A stretch of 12,927 nt of DNA from Oerskovia turbata (GTDB taxonomy: Bacteria; Actinomycetota; Actinomycetes; Actinomycetales; Cellulomonadaceae), in NCBI RefSeq assembly GCF_000718325.1, contig NZ_JOFV01000026.1, positions 1 through 12,927 on the forward strand, read 5' to 3'. Each line of letters begins with the position of its first letter. Within the stretch, counting starts at the first letter, position 1. Of the stretch, positions 1 to 6,890 are shown piece by piece. The notes below the pieces were generated by a model. That model made no database searches, was not told where the DNA came from, and was given only the letters and a program-made list of their open reading frames with translations. Position numbers and translations under genes: made by a program.

Positions 1-1
1 G

Positions 2-1180
2 GTCCGGCTGGCTGCGGGGCAGACCGGTTCGTTCACGATCGACACGGGTCTGGGGTCGGTCGAGGCCGGGCAGGTCGCGTTCCGTCAGTACCGGTGGGTC
101 ACGGAGACCGGGGCCCCCGGCAAGGGGTACACGCACTCGCAGAAGGCGCCGTTCGGCGAGGCCGTGATCGCGCCGAAGGCCACCGTCACCGCTGGGCAGT
201 GCGTCTACGACCCGGCCGTGCACGCCTCCTCGACCCTCGTGACGCTGACGTTCGACAACTCGACCTCGACGCTGCCGGTGCAGTTCACGGTCTCCGGTCG
301 CGACGACCTCACGCAGGTCGTGGCACCGGGGGCGAGCGTCCCGGTCGCGGTGACCGCCGGCTATCAGGGCGCCACGTTCACGGTCTCCGCCGACGGACGA
401 CAGCTCGCGAGCCAGGCCGTCCCTGCCGCGAGCTGCTACGTCCCGAGCTGGTCGGCGACGCAGACTGCTCGCGCGGAGGTGGCCGACCAGACCCTCCGCA
501 TCGTCGGCACGTACACCAACACGTCCCCGGGTCCCGTGCGCGTGCGCATGTACTCACCGGTGTACGGCTTCGCCGGGTCGGCGGTCGACGTCCCCGCAGG
601 AGCCACCCACGAGTTCTTCCTGCCGACGGGCGTCACCAGGCTCCCCGCCGGGACCGTCCAGTTCCAGCAGTCGATCACGGCCGACGGCGTGGCCCGCAGC
701 AACACCGTGACCGCCAGGTACGAGGCCGGTCGCTACGACGTCTTCGCGCCGACGGTGGCAGCCCCGATCCTCGGCGTCTGCTACTTCGAGGACAACGAGC
801 AGCAGTCGTACCGCCCCGTGACGTTCGTGTACGACAACATGGCGTCGACCGCGGCCGTCACGTTCCACGTCGAGGTGAACGGCGTGGTCGCGCCCGAGAC
901 GCACCGGGTGGTGCAGAACCAGAAGCGGGTCCAGCTCAAGGTGCCGAGCGCCCCCGAGGGCGGCGCGACGTACCGTGTGGTGGCCGACTCGGGCCACTCG
1001 TGGACGTTCGAGGTCGCAGGGCAGTCCTGCCTGCCGAGCTGGCACTGGACCGAGGCCTACCGGGTGGGTGACCGCGTCACGCACGCAGGCCGGAACTACA
1101 CGGCGACGGCATGGAGCGTCTCGGTCGTGCCGGGCTCCACGTTCGGTGCGTACTTCTGGCGCGACGAGAGCCGCGGCTGA
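2..1180 (+). CDS. Repeat-containing exported protein with C-terminal CBM5/12-like module (5' partial)
   Basis: The frame is open from the window's left edge, so the start and any signal peptide lie outside; 392 codons are visible. The fragment is built of beta-rich, Thr/Val-rich modules typical of Ig-like surface domains. A composite unit repeats with a period of about 193 residues: the Cys beginning 'GQCVYDP' (base 200) recurs as 'GVCYFED' (base 779), and the segment before each copy also aligns ('AAGQTGSFTIDTGLGSVEAG' with 'PAGATHEFFLPTGVTRLPAG'). Each repeat ends in Cys-x-PSW or CLPSW. The last 45 or so residues (WTEAYRVGDRVTHAGRNYTA then FWRDE) have the W..Y..GD.V...G..Y.A..W pattern of CBM5/12 chitin-binding modules. 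I infer a secreted or wall-associated protein that binds chitin or a similar glycan. No catalytic domain is visible here; one may lie upstream. The next gene converges on it. Confidence 0.75.
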   Translation, partial: VRLAAGQTGSFTIDTGLGSVEAGQVAFRQYRWVTETGAPGKGYTHSQKAPFGEAVIAPKATVTAGQCVYDPAVHASSTLVTLTFDNSTSTLPVQFTVSGRDDLTQVVAPGASVPVAVTAGYQGATFTVSADGRQLASQAVPAASCYVPSWSATQTARAEVADQTLRIVGTYTNTSPGPVRVRMYSPVYGFAGSAVDVPAGATHEFFLPTGVTRLPAGTVQFQQSITADGVARSNTVTARYEAGRYDVFAPTVAAPILGVCYFEDNEQQSYRPVTFVYDNMASTAAVTFHVEVNGVVAPETHRVVQNQKRVQLKVPSAPEGGATYRVVADSGHSWTFEVAGQSCLPSWHWTEAYRVGDRVTHAGRNYTATAWSVSVVPGSTFGAYFWRDESRG

Positions 1181-1271
1181 GCAGAGGCCGCGGGCACGGA
1201 GCAGACGAGGGAGGGGCCCTGGCATCGCGCCGGGGTCTATCACTCGCCGCTCCGGGCGGTTAAGCTCCGCA

Positions 1272-2357
1272 TCAGTCCCGGGGGCGGGCCGCCCGCACCT
1301 CGCCCTCGACGGGTACGGCGAGGGGTGCGAGGTGGTAGGACGCGAGGTCCGTGGCGGCGGTGGGGGCGCTGCCGTCACCGAACGGTGAACCGCCGAGCGC
1401 TTCGCGCCCGTGCGGTGTGAGCCAGCCGGACAGGTCCGGGCCGTCGGGCACGATCCCGCTCGGGTTGAGCTGGGAGTGCACCCGGTAGTAGTGGTGCTTG
1501 ATGTGTTCGAAGTTGACGGTGTCGCCGAACCCGGGCGTCTGGAACAGGTCGCGCACGTACCCCCACAGGACCTTGTCCTCGGTGATCTTGTTGCGGTTGG
1601 TCTTGAAGTGCCCGTGGTAGACCGCGTCGAACCGGACCAGGGTCGTGAAGAGGCGCACGTCGGCCTCGGTGAGGTGGTCGCCGACGAGGTAGCGGCGCTC
1701 GGACAGCCGGTCGGAGAGCCAGTCGAGGCGTTCGAAGAGGATCCCGTACGCCCGGTCGTACTTCTCCTGCGAGTCGGCGAACCCGGCGCGGTACACGCCG
1801 TTGTTGACGTCGAGGTAGACCTTCTCGGCGACGTCGTCGATCTCGTCGCGCCAGGCCGCGGGGTAGAGGTCGGGGGCGCCGGGCCGGTGGTGCGCGGTCC
1901 ACTCGGTCGACAGGTCGAGCGTGATCTGCGGGTAGTCGTTGGTGACGAGCAGGCGTGAGGGGACGTCGACGATCGCGGGCACGCTCACGCCGCCGTCGTC
2001 CTCGGGGTCGCGCGCGAGGTAGTGCTCGGCGAGGAAGTGGGAGCCGAGCTCGGGGTCGATGCCGTCGCGGTCGAGCGTGAAGCGCCACGAGCGGGAGTCC
2101 TGGATCGGGTCGACGACGCCGAGCGAGATCGCACCCTCGAGCCCGAGCAGCCGGCGCACGATGATCGACCGGTGCGCCCACGGGCACGCGAGGCTCGCGA
2201 CGAGCCGGTAGCGGCCGGGCTCGACGGGCCACCGTCCGTGGTCGTCGCCCTGCCCGCCGGGCGTGGACGTGCTGTCCGCGGCGATGCGGTCGGTGAAGTG
2301 CGGGCCGCGGCGCTTCCAGCCGCGGGGGACGGGGTTCGATCCGGTGGTGTCGCTCAT
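1272..2357 (-). CDS. Glutathionyl-hydroquinone reductase-like GST (CPW type)
   Basis: A 361-residue protein of the Xi-class GST / YqjG-Ecm4 family. Family members reduce glutathionyl-hydroquinones through a cysteine in a thioredoxin-fold domain. Visible here are 'ACPWAHR' (residues 57-63, catalytic Cys58), the thioredoxin-fold end 'SVPAIVD' (125-131) followed by 'VTNDYPQI' (138-145), and a helical C-terminal GST domain from about 165 with 'YLVGDHLTEADVRLFTTLVRFD' split across 223-244. The C-terminal 40 residues are a variable tail. Actinobacteria generally make mycothiol rather than glutathione, so the true thiol partner is uncertain. The ATG has no Shine-Dalgarno but sits 6 nt after TAGGTT, suggesting a leaderless mRNA. 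It lies 44 bp downstream of a lipoprotein gene, with a hairpin between them. Confidence 0.85.
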   Translation of the reverse strand: MSDTTGSNPVPRGWKRRGPHFTDRIAADSTSTPGGQGDDHGRWPVEPGRYRLVASLACPWAHRSIIVRRLLGLEGAISLGVVDPIQDSRSWRFTLDRDGIDPELGSHFLAEHYLARDPEDDGGVSVPAIVDVPSRLLVTNDYPQITLDLSTEWTAHHRPGAPDLYPAAWRDEIDDVAEKVYLDVNNGVYRAGFADSQEKYDRAYGILFERLDWLSDRLSERRYLVGDHLTEADVRLFTTLVRFDAVYHGHFKTNRNKITEDKVLWGYVRDLFQTPGFGDTVNFEHIKHHYYRVHSQLNPSGIVPDGPDLSGWLTPHGREALGGSPFGDGSAPTAATDLASYHLAPLAVPVEGEVRAARPRD

Positions 2358-2363
2358 GGAGCG

Positions 2364-2369
2364 AACCTA
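2364..2369 (-). promoter_or_regulatory. -10 box of a probable leaderless promoter for the GST-like gene
   Basis: Read on the minus strand, TAGGTT is followed by six bases (cgctcc) and then the ATG at 2357. TANNNT placed 6-7 nt before the start codon puts the transcription start at or next to the A of the ATG. No Shine-Dalgarno is present and no clear -35 was found. Confidence 0.5.
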
Positions 2370-2386
2370 CGCCGGGCCTCCGGCGT
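2369..2386 (-). terminator. Hairpin between the lipoprotein and GST-like genes
   Basis: Perfect 7-bp stem (ACGCCGG / CCGGCGT) with a 4-base loop, 15 bp past the lipoprotein stop codon and abutting the -10 box of the next gene. There is no T-run, as is common in high-GC genomes. It would separate the two transcription units. Confidence 0.45.
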
Positions 2387-2401
2387 CCGCAGCGACCAGC
2401 G

Positions 2402-3394
2402 TCACGGGGCGAGCGTGACGTCGGTCCGGACGGGGCGCAGGCGGGAGCCGACCACGCGGGACGTGCCGTCGTCGTGCGCCTCGACGAGGACCGTGACGGT
2501 CTGCGTGACGGTCCACGCCGACAGGCGCGCACCGGGCGGGACGGTCCCGAGCGTGCCGGTCGTGGGGGTGGGTGCGGTCCATCCGCCGGTGAGCGTCACG
2601 GACTGCGTGCACTCGACGGACGCGAGGGCGAAGACCCCGTCGGGGGACGTGAGCCAGGCAGGATCGGGGGCCTCGTACGCGCACGAGCGTTCCTCGGTGC
2701 CGCTCTCGGGGGACAGGTCGGCGACGGGGAAGCCCTGGGTGTGCGCGGTCGCGAGCTGGTCGGCGTCGGTGACGTCGAGGGCGGGCGCGGCCTCGCCGGT
2801 GCGGGCGAAGGCGAGCACGTCCTCGAGCGCGGCGGCCCCGCGGGCGAGGGCTCCGTCGTCGGGCCCGACGGCGGAGCCTCCTCCCAGCACGGGGTGCGGG
2901 AGGGCCACGGCCGGGTCGGTCGCGAGCTGGTAGGTCAGCAGCCAGGGGGCGTCCGCGGACGCGCGTGTGAAGAGCGTGGACTCGACGAACTCGCCGTCCG
3001 ATGCCGCAGGGTCCCCTGGTGCGCCCAGGGAGTAGAACCAGTCCGCGGTCCCGGCCGCGGGGGCGGCGAGCGTGCCCGGCACGGACGTGTGGGGCGCGAC
3101 GACGGCCGCTCCCTGTGCGGTCTGCGCGGCGAAGGCGAACGTCGACGACCGCAGGACGGGCCCCGTCGTGATGCTCGTGAGAGCGGCGGCGTCGCGGGCG
3201 GCGTTCGCGGTGTTGCGCGTCGTGGAGAGCGAGGCGAACAGCGTCGTGGCCGCTTCGCGGTCGATCACGGGCTCGCGCACCTGGGCGGGAACCGCGGCGA
3301 CCTCGGCGCCCACGCATCCCGACAGGAGCCCGAGCGAGGCGACGGCCCCTACCAGGCCCGCGAGGGGGCGGGCGACGGGACGGGGCGCAGGCAC
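2402..3394 (-). CDS. Unrecognised secreted lipoprotein
   Basis: A 330-residue protein starting at GTG. It has a short basic N-terminus (PRPVARP), a hydrophobic stretch (residues 11-25) and a lipobox LLSGC with the acylated cysteine at position 27, so it should be exported and lipid-anchored on the outer face of the membrane. The mature part is Ala/Thr/Asp-rich without transmembrane segments; the most distinctive stretch is 'TADWFYSLGAPGDPAASDGE' near the middle. I do not recognise the family. The upstream bases contain GAGG about 11 nt before the GTG and a possible promoter further up. The winged-helix regulator gene precedes it on the same strand, 164 bp away, so regulation by that protein is possible but not shown. 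Confidence 0.75.
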   Translation of the reverse strand: MPAPRPVARPLAGLVGAVASLGLLSGCVGAEVAAVPAQVREPVIDREAATTLFASLSTTRNTANAARDAAALTSITTGPVLRSSTFAFAAQTAQGAAVVAPHTSVPGTLAAPAAGTADWFYSLGAPGDPAASDGEFVESTLFTRASADAPWLLTYQLATDPAVALPHPVLGGGSAVGPDDGALARGAAALEDVLAFARTGEAAPALDVTDADQLATAHTQGFPVADLSPESGTEERSCAYEAPDPAWLTSPDGVFALASVECTQSVTLTGGWTAPTPTTGTLGTVPPGARLSAWTVTQTVTVLVEAHDDGTSRVVGSRLRPVRTDVTLAP

Positions 3395-3435
3395 GGCGGC
3401 GGAGACCTCACGGGAGGGGGCGGGCGGACGCCCTC

Positions 3436-3464
3436 ATCCAACCCTGCCGGTGGCGCTCGACCAA
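3436..3464 (-). promoter_or_regulatory. Possible promoter of the lipoprotein gene
   Basis: On the minus strand, TTGGTC (3464-3459), a 17-bp spacer and TTGGAT (3441-3436). The -35 matches TTGACA at four of six positions; the -10 lacks the conserved second-position A. It would give a leader of about 35 nt ending in GAGG before the GTG. Weak evidence. Confidence 0.3.
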
Positions 3465-3493
3465 ACTCGTCGCGCGTCCGCGCAGCGGGGGTT

Positions 3494-3553
3494 CGTGCTG
3501 CCGGGCCGGACGGGATCCCCCACGAGATCGCGAGCGCACGACCTGGCAGCACG
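3494..3553 (-). repeat. 9-bp inverted repeat downstream of the regulator gene
   Basis: CGTGCTGCC (3494-3502) and GGCAGCACG (3545-3553) are perfect complements separated by 42 bp, just past the regulator stop. The structure could help end the regulator transcript, but the large loop makes this uncertain. Confidence 0.3.
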
Positions 3554-3558
3554 GGTCC

Positions 3559-4251
3559 TCAGGCGGCGTCCCCCGCGCCCCTGAGGACGACGCGGGTCTG
3601 CGGGTCGAACCGGTAGCCGAGCCCGCGCACGGTCGAGATGACGTGCTGGAGCCCGAGCTTCTCGCGCAGCCGCCGCACGTGGACGTCGATGGTCCGGCTG
3701 CCGTCGCGCACCGCGTCGGCTCCCCAGACGGTCGACAGGAGCTCGTCCCTGGTCACGACGCGGTGCGCCGACCGGGACAGGTGCGTCAGGAGCTCGAGCT
3801 CCTTGTGGGTGAGCCGCTGCTCGGAGCCGTCGACGGTCACGCGGCGGCTCGCCGGGTCGATGACGACCCGCGGGACGGGCGACAGGGCTGCGAGCCGGTC
3901 GCGGAAGGCCTCGACGTCGTCGAGCGGGGCGAGGTCCGGGGCGAGGTCCGGGGCGGGGACGGGGACGTCGGACCGGCGTGCGGCGCTGCGGCCGCGGGCC
4001 GTGCGGCGGCCCTCGTCGACGAGGTGCTCGTGCCGGTCCGTCGCGGGCTCCGACAGGGTCAGTGCCGTGTACGTCTCGGCGTCGGGCAGCCACTCGCGGG
4101 CCAGCTCGCCGAGGGCTTCGGCGAGCTCGACGAGCTCGGCCTGGGGGTGCTCCCCGGTCGCGGCGTCGACCCCGACGTACAGGACGAAGCCGGGGTGCGA
4201 GCGGCGGTGGGGTGCGTGCGGGCGAGGGGTCTGCTGGGTCAGGGCGGCCAT
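3559..4251 (-). CDS. Winged-helix transcriptional regulator with OmpR/PhoB-type DNA-binding domain, no receiver
   Basis: A 230-residue protein. Residues about 128-217 form a full OmpR/PhoB C-terminal domain: 'LTHKELELLTHL' (147-158), 'VVTRDELLSTVWG' (165-177), recognition helix 'SRTIDVHVRRLREKLG' (185-200) and wing 'ISTVRGLGYRF' (205-215). Residues 1-127 lack the aspartates and lysine of a response-regulator receiver. They hold a short predicted alpha/beta segment (22-70) and a low-complexity linker with PDLA twice, encoded by a 12-bp tandem duplication near 3930-3953. It should bind DNA through the winged helix, but how it senses a signal is unknown; no kinase gene is nearby. The start is set by GGAG nine bases upstream of ATG. 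Neighbouring genes do not define its target. Confidence 0.85.
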   Translation of the reverse strand: MAALTQQTPRPHAPHRRSHPGFVLYVGVDAATGEHPQAELVELAEALGELAREWLPDAETYTALTLSEPATDRHEHLVDEGRRTARGRSAARRSDVPVPAPDLAPDLAPLDDVEAFRDRLAALSPVPRVVIDPASRRVTVDGSEQRLTHKELELLTHLSRSAHRVVTRDELLSTVWGADAVRDGSRTIDVHVRRLREKLGLQHVISTVRGLGYRFDPQTRVVLRGAGDAA

Positions 4252-4464
4252 GGGATGCTCCAGGGGTCCCGCTCGACGGCCTGGGCCGGAGCGGCGCCGA
4301 CGACGGTCGGCAGGGTTGTCAGAGGGCTGAGGGAGTCAGGCCGGACAACAGACGCTGGGCATGCTGACGCTCGGGCGCCGGTCGGCACCTCGGGAGGTCA
4401 GCGAGGAGGTCACGTGGCGAGCATGGCAGCGACGCGGTGGGGCGCCAAGGGCAAGCGCCAAGAA

Positions 4465-4479
4465 TCTCACCGGGTGAGA
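4465..4479. promoter_or_regulatory. Perfect palindrome, possible operator
   Basis: TCTCACC-g-GGTGAGA: perfect 7-bp arms around one central base. It follows two copies of GCGCCAAG set 13 bp apart. It lies about 214 bp upstream of the regulator start and may be a binding site for that or another dimeric regulator. The function is inferred only. Confidence 0.3.
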
Positions 4480-4520
4480 CGTGAAATGGGGACGGACGCG
4501 ACGCCGTCGGGCATCGGGGA

Positions 4521-4551
4521 CGCGGGCGACCCGGCGGACCGGCCGCCCGCG
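4521..4551 (-). terminator. Probable upp terminator
   Basis: Perfect 8-bp stem CGCGGGCG / CGCCCGCG around a 15-base loop that itself contains CCGG-cgga-CCGG. It begins 18 bp after the upp stop. There is no T-run. Confidence 0.5.
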
Positions 4552-4569
4552 CCCCCGAGCGCGCTGGTC

Positions 4570-5205
4570 TCAGACCACGCCGTAGAGGCGGTCGCCCGCG
4601 TCACCCAGGCCGGGCACGATGTACGCGTTCTCGTCGAGGCGCTCGTCCACGGCGGCCACGACGAGCTGGACGTCGACCCGGTCGCCGATCGCCTTCTCGA
4701 GGACCTCGATGCCCTCGGGGGCGGCGAGCAGGCACACGGCCGTGACGTCCCGCGCACCGCGCTCGAACACGTAGTCGATCGCCGCGACGAGCGTCCCGCC
4801 GGTCGCGAGCATGGGGTCGAGCAGGAACACGTGGCGACCCGTCAGGTCGTCCGGGAGCCGGTTCGCGTAGGTGACGGCCTCGAGGGTCTTCTCGTCGCGC
4901 TGCATCCCCAGGAAGCCGACCTCGGCCGTGGGCAGCAGGCGGGTCATGCCCTCGAGCATCCCCAGGCCGGCACGCAGGATGGGGACGACGAGCGGGCGCG
5001 GCTCGGCGATACGGACCCCGACGGTCGTGGTGACCGGGGTCTCGACCTCGTGTGGCTCGACCCGGACGTCCCGCGTCGCCTCGTAGGCCAGCAGGGTCAC
5101 GAGCTCGTCCACCAGGAGGCGGAAGGTCGAGGAGGCGGTGTCCTTGTTGCGAAGGACGGTGAGCTTGTGGGCGACCAGCGGGTGGTCGGCGACGTGCAGG
5201 CGCAT
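4570..5205 (-). CDS. upp: Uracil phosphoribosyltransferase
   Basis: A 211-residue cytosolic enzyme of pyrimidine salvage that joins uracil to PRPP to make UMP. The length matches the family (about 208-210). Visible motifs are '[13 protein letters not shown]' (74-86), the PRPP-binding loop '[11 protein letters not shown]' (128-138) and the uracil-binding C-terminal segment '[15 protein letters not shown]' (195-209). The reading frame stays open upstream antisense to tadA, but homology begins at '[15 protein letters not shown]', so ATG 5205 is the start. No Shine-Dalgarno is present; TACCCT ends six bases before the ATG, suggesting a leaderless mRNA. It is divergent from tadA with 33 bp between the start codons. 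Confidence 0.96.
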   Translation of the reverse strand: MRLHVADHPLVAHKLTVLRNKDTASSTFRLLVDELVTLLAYEATRDVRVEPHEVETPVTTTVGVRIAEPRPLVVPILRAGLGMLEGMTRLLPTAEVGFLGMQRDEKTLEAVTYANRLPDDLTGRHVFLLDPMLATGGTLVAAIDYVFERGARDVTAVCLLAAPEGIEVLEKAIGDRVDVQLVVAAVDERLDENAYIVPGLGDAGDRLYGVV

Positions 5206-5238
5206 GGTTCGAGGGTACCGCCCGGTAGCCTCGGGAGC
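5206..5238. promoter_or_regulatory. 33-bp divergent upp/tadA promoter region, both sides probably leaderless
   Basis: Two -10 boxes face away from each other. TACCCT on the minus strand (5217-5212) is followed by 6 nt and the upp ATG. TAGCCT on the plus strand (5226-5231) is followed by 7 nt and the tadA ATG. The boxes are 8 bp apart, so each -35 region must fall in or near the other gene's start and polymerase binding would be mutually exclusive. No good -35 match is visible on either side. Confidence 0.5.
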
Positions 5239-5793
5239 ATGGTCCCCGACGACGTCGCCCCCGCCGCGAAACCCGGTCCCGTCGGGCTCGACCTGCCCTG
5301 GGCGACCGGAACGTTCCCGCCCGACACCGTCGTGGCCCGCCGCGCCGTGTGGGACGAGCTCATGGGTCTCGCGCTGCACGAGGCGACCCACGCCCTCGCC
5401 ACGGGCGACGTGCCCATCGGGGCGCTCGTCGTCGGGCCCGACGGGCGGCTGCTCGGCCTCGGCCGCAACCGGCGCGAGGAGATCGGCGACCCCACGGCCC
5501 ACGCCGAGGTCCTCGCGCTGCGCCAGGCCGCGGCCACGCTCGGCTCGTGGCGCCTCGAGGGGTGCACGCTCGTCGTGACGCTCGAACCGTGCGCGATGTG
5601 CGCGGGGGCGACCACGCTCGCTCGCGTCGAGCGGCTCGTGCTCGGCGCGTGGGACCCCAAGGCCGGCGCGTGCGGGTCGGTGTGGGACATCGTGCGCGAC
5701 CGCCGCAACCCTCACCGCGTCGAGGTCGTCGGCGGCATCCGCGACGTCGAGTGCGGCGACCTCATCCGCGAGTTCTTCGAGACGCAGCGCTGA
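5239..5793 (+). CDS. tadA: tRNA adenosine(34) deaminase
   Basis: A 184-residue cytidine-deaminase-fold enzyme that converts A34 of tRNA-Arg(ACG) to inosine, which is needed for wobble decoding of CGN codons. The zinc and catalytic motifs are intact: HAE (88-90, His ligand and catalytic Glu) and PCAMC (117-121, two Cys ligands). The typical C-terminal block '[22 protein letters not shown]' spans about 146-167. The first 37 or so residues precede the usual family core, which begins near '[14 protein letters not shown]'. ATG 5239 is chosen because TAGCCT lies exactly 7 nt before it, as in leaderless actinobacterial mRNAs; an internal start at a later GTG or at ATG 5362 cannot be excluded. The gene is convergent with the sirtuin gene across a shared hairpin. 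Confidence 0.9.
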   Translation: MVPDDVAPAAKPGPVGLDLPWATGTFPPDTVVARRAVWDELMGLALHEATHALATGDVPIGALVVGPDGRLLGLGRNRREEIGDPTAHAEVLALRQAAATLGSWRLEGCTLVVTLEPCAMCAGATTLARVERLVLGAWDPKAGACGSVWDIVRDRRNPHRVEVVGGIRDVECGDLIREFFETQR

Positions 5794-5799
5794 GCGGCC

Positions 5800-5826
5800 C
5801 GGGCCCGGGGCCGTGGGCCGGGCCCG
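5800..5826. terminator. Bidirectional terminator between tadA and the sirtuin gene
   Basis: Perfect 9-bp inverted repeat CGGGCCCGG / CCGGGCCCG with a 9-base loop, filling most of the 38-bp gap between two convergent stop codons. It should act on both strands. Confidence 0.6.
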
Positions 5827-5831
5827 TGGTC

Positions 5832-6683
5832 TCAGAGCCGGTCCGCGAGCGCTTCGAGGGTCTCGGAGACCCCGGCCTCGAGCTTGAGCGTGGCGAGCGG
5901 GTCGCCCCGGGTCGCGCCGCGGTTGACGATCACGACGGGCTTGTCGGTCTTGGCGGCGTGCTTGACGAACCGGAGCCCGCTCAGGACGGTCAGTGACGAG
6001 CCGGCGACGAGCAGCGCGTCGGCGTCGTCGACCATCGCGTAGGCCCGCTCGACGCGTTCGCGCGGCACGTTCTCGCCGAAGTACACGATCTCCGGCTTGA
6101 GCATGCCGCCGCAGAACTCGCACGCCGCGGGCACGAAGTGGGCGGTCGACTCGATCACGGCGTCGGCGTCGGGCGCGGTCTCGACGTCGTCGAGGTCGCC
6201 GATGCTCTCCAGGAAGTGCGGGTTGAGCGTGGTGAGCCGGTCGGCCAGGTGCTCGCGCGAGACGACGCGCGCGCAGGACAGGCAGATGACGCGGTCGTAG
6301 CGGCCGTGGAGGTCGATGACGTTGCGCGAGCCTGCGTCCTCGTGGAGCAGGTCGACGTTCTGGGTGATGATCCCTTCGAGGACGCCGCGTTCCTCGAGCC
6401 GGACCAGGGCCTTGTGCCCGGCGTTGGGGTGCGTGCGGTGCACGCGCTGCCAGCCCACGTGGTTGCGCGCCCAGTAGTGGCGGCGGAACGCCTCGTCCCC
6501 GACGAACTGCTGGTAGGTCATGGGGTTGCGGGGTGGGGAGTCCGGGCCGCGGTAGTCGGGGATGCCGGAGTCGGTCGAGATGCCCGCACCTGTCAGGGCG
6601 GTGAGCCGCTTGCCGCGCAGCAGGTGGACGACGTCGTCGATCGTGGGGCCGGTCTGCGGGGTCGTGGGGGTCTGCGGGGGCAC
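5832..6683 (-). CDS. NAD-dependent protein deacylase, sirtuin (Sir2) family
   Basis: A 283-residue cytosolic enzyme that removes acyl groups from lysines using NAD+, releasing nicotinamide and O-acyl-ADP-ribose. Motifs in order are GAGIS (32-36), 'GIPDYRG' (40-46), TQNVD (107-111), HG with catalytic His126, zinc ligands C134/C137 and C188/C191, 'KPEIVYFGE' (196-204), GSS (228-230) and VNRG (253-256). The sequence '[10 protein letters not shown]' after GIPDYRG resembles the actinobacterial class II (SIRT4-like) group. The open frame continues far upstream antisense to the chitinase, but homology starts close to GTG 6683. TACGCT lies 6 nt before that GTG and there is no Shine-Dalgarno, again suggesting a leaderless message. 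It is divergent from the chitinase gene. Confidence 0.93.
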   Translation of the reverse strand: MPPQTPTTPQTGPTIDDVVHLLRGKRLTALTGAGISTDSGIPDYRGPDSPPRNPMTYQQFVGDEAFRRHYWARNHVGWQRVHRTHPNAGHKALVRLEERGVLEGIITQNVDLLHEDAGSRNVIDLHGRYDRVICLSCARVVSREHLADRLTTLNPHFLESIGDLDDVETAPDADAVIESTAHFVPAACEFCGGMLKPEIVYFGENVPRERVERAYAMVDDADALLVAGSSLTVLSGLRFVKHAAKTDKPVVIVNRGATRGDPLATLKLEAGVSETLEALADRL

Positions 6684-6689
6684 GGTCCG

Positions 6690-6695
6690 AGCGTA
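6690..6695 (-). promoter_or_regulatory. -10 box of a probable leaderless sirtuin promoter
   Basis: On the minus strand TACGCT is followed by cggacc and then GTG. This is nearly the same arrangement and sequence as at upp (TACCCT-cgaacc-ATG). It also supports GTG 6683 as the true start. Confidence 0.5.
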
Positions 6696-6742
6696 CGACG
6701 GCCGCTGGAGCGGTTCCACAAGGGCTGGTGGGTGGGGAGCGG

Positions 6743-6755
6743 CACCCCAGGGGTG
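6743..6755. repeat. Odd palindrome in the sirtuin/chitinase intergenic region
   Basis: CACCCC-a-GGGGTG, perfect 6-bp arms. It lies between the sirtuin promoter and the chitinase promoter; possible regulator site, function unknown. Confidence 0.3.
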
Positions 6756-6824
6756 GGGCGTGGGGCGAGCGGCCGGGGCGCCCTGGCGAGGATGTCGGCG
6801 AGACCGCAGGAAAAGGGGCGAGTA

Positions 6825-6842
6825 GGACACCTGTCCAAGGTG
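6825..6842. repeat. Overlapping short inverted repeats upstream of the chitinase promoter
   Basis: GGACA-cc-TGTCC (6825-6836) overlaps CACCT-gtcca-AGGTG (6828-6842). They sit about 47 bp upstream of the chitinase -35 box, where an activator could bind. No known motif was recognised. Confidence 0.3.
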
Positions 6843-6874
6843 CAAATCGGGCTTATCTCCCGCGTTGTCCATCC

Positions 6875-6890
6875 ATTGGTTAAGACCCTT
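6875..6890. promoter_or_regulatory. DasR/dre-like operator candidate overlapping the chitinase -35
   Basis: The bases ATTGGTTAAGACCCTT match 11 of 16 positions of the Streptomyces DasR site (dre, A-C-TGGTCTAGACCA-C-T) as I remember it, keeping the TGGT..AGACC half-sites. DasR is a GntR-family repressor of chitin and N-acetylglucosamine genes. The site's last two bases overlap the -35 box, a repressor position. The motif match is mine; binding is inference. Confidence 0.4.

Larger units (their letters stand above)
4252..4569. other. Gene-free interval with palindrome and direct repeat
   Basis: 318 bp between the regulator start and the upp stop with no convincing gene. It contains no TA dinucleotide, so no standard -10 box for the regulator could be found. 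It holds a direct repeat GCGCCAAG (4442-4449 and 4455-4462), an odd palindrome TCTCACC-g-GGTGAGA (4465-4479) and the upp terminator hairpin (4521-4551). Confidence 0.6.

Noticed and set aside
1181..1271. Terminator between the convergent repeat protein and GST-like genes
   Set aside because: Only 4-5 bp imperfect stems are visible in this 91-bp gap; nothing strong enough to call.
3643..5238. Long plus-strand open frame running into tadA, including AGGAGG and GTG at 4405-4416
   Set aside because: It runs antisense to the regulator and upp and shows no recognisable domain before tadA. The ribosome-site match is probably chance in a G-rich gap, though a short basic peptide from 4414 cannot be wholly excluded.
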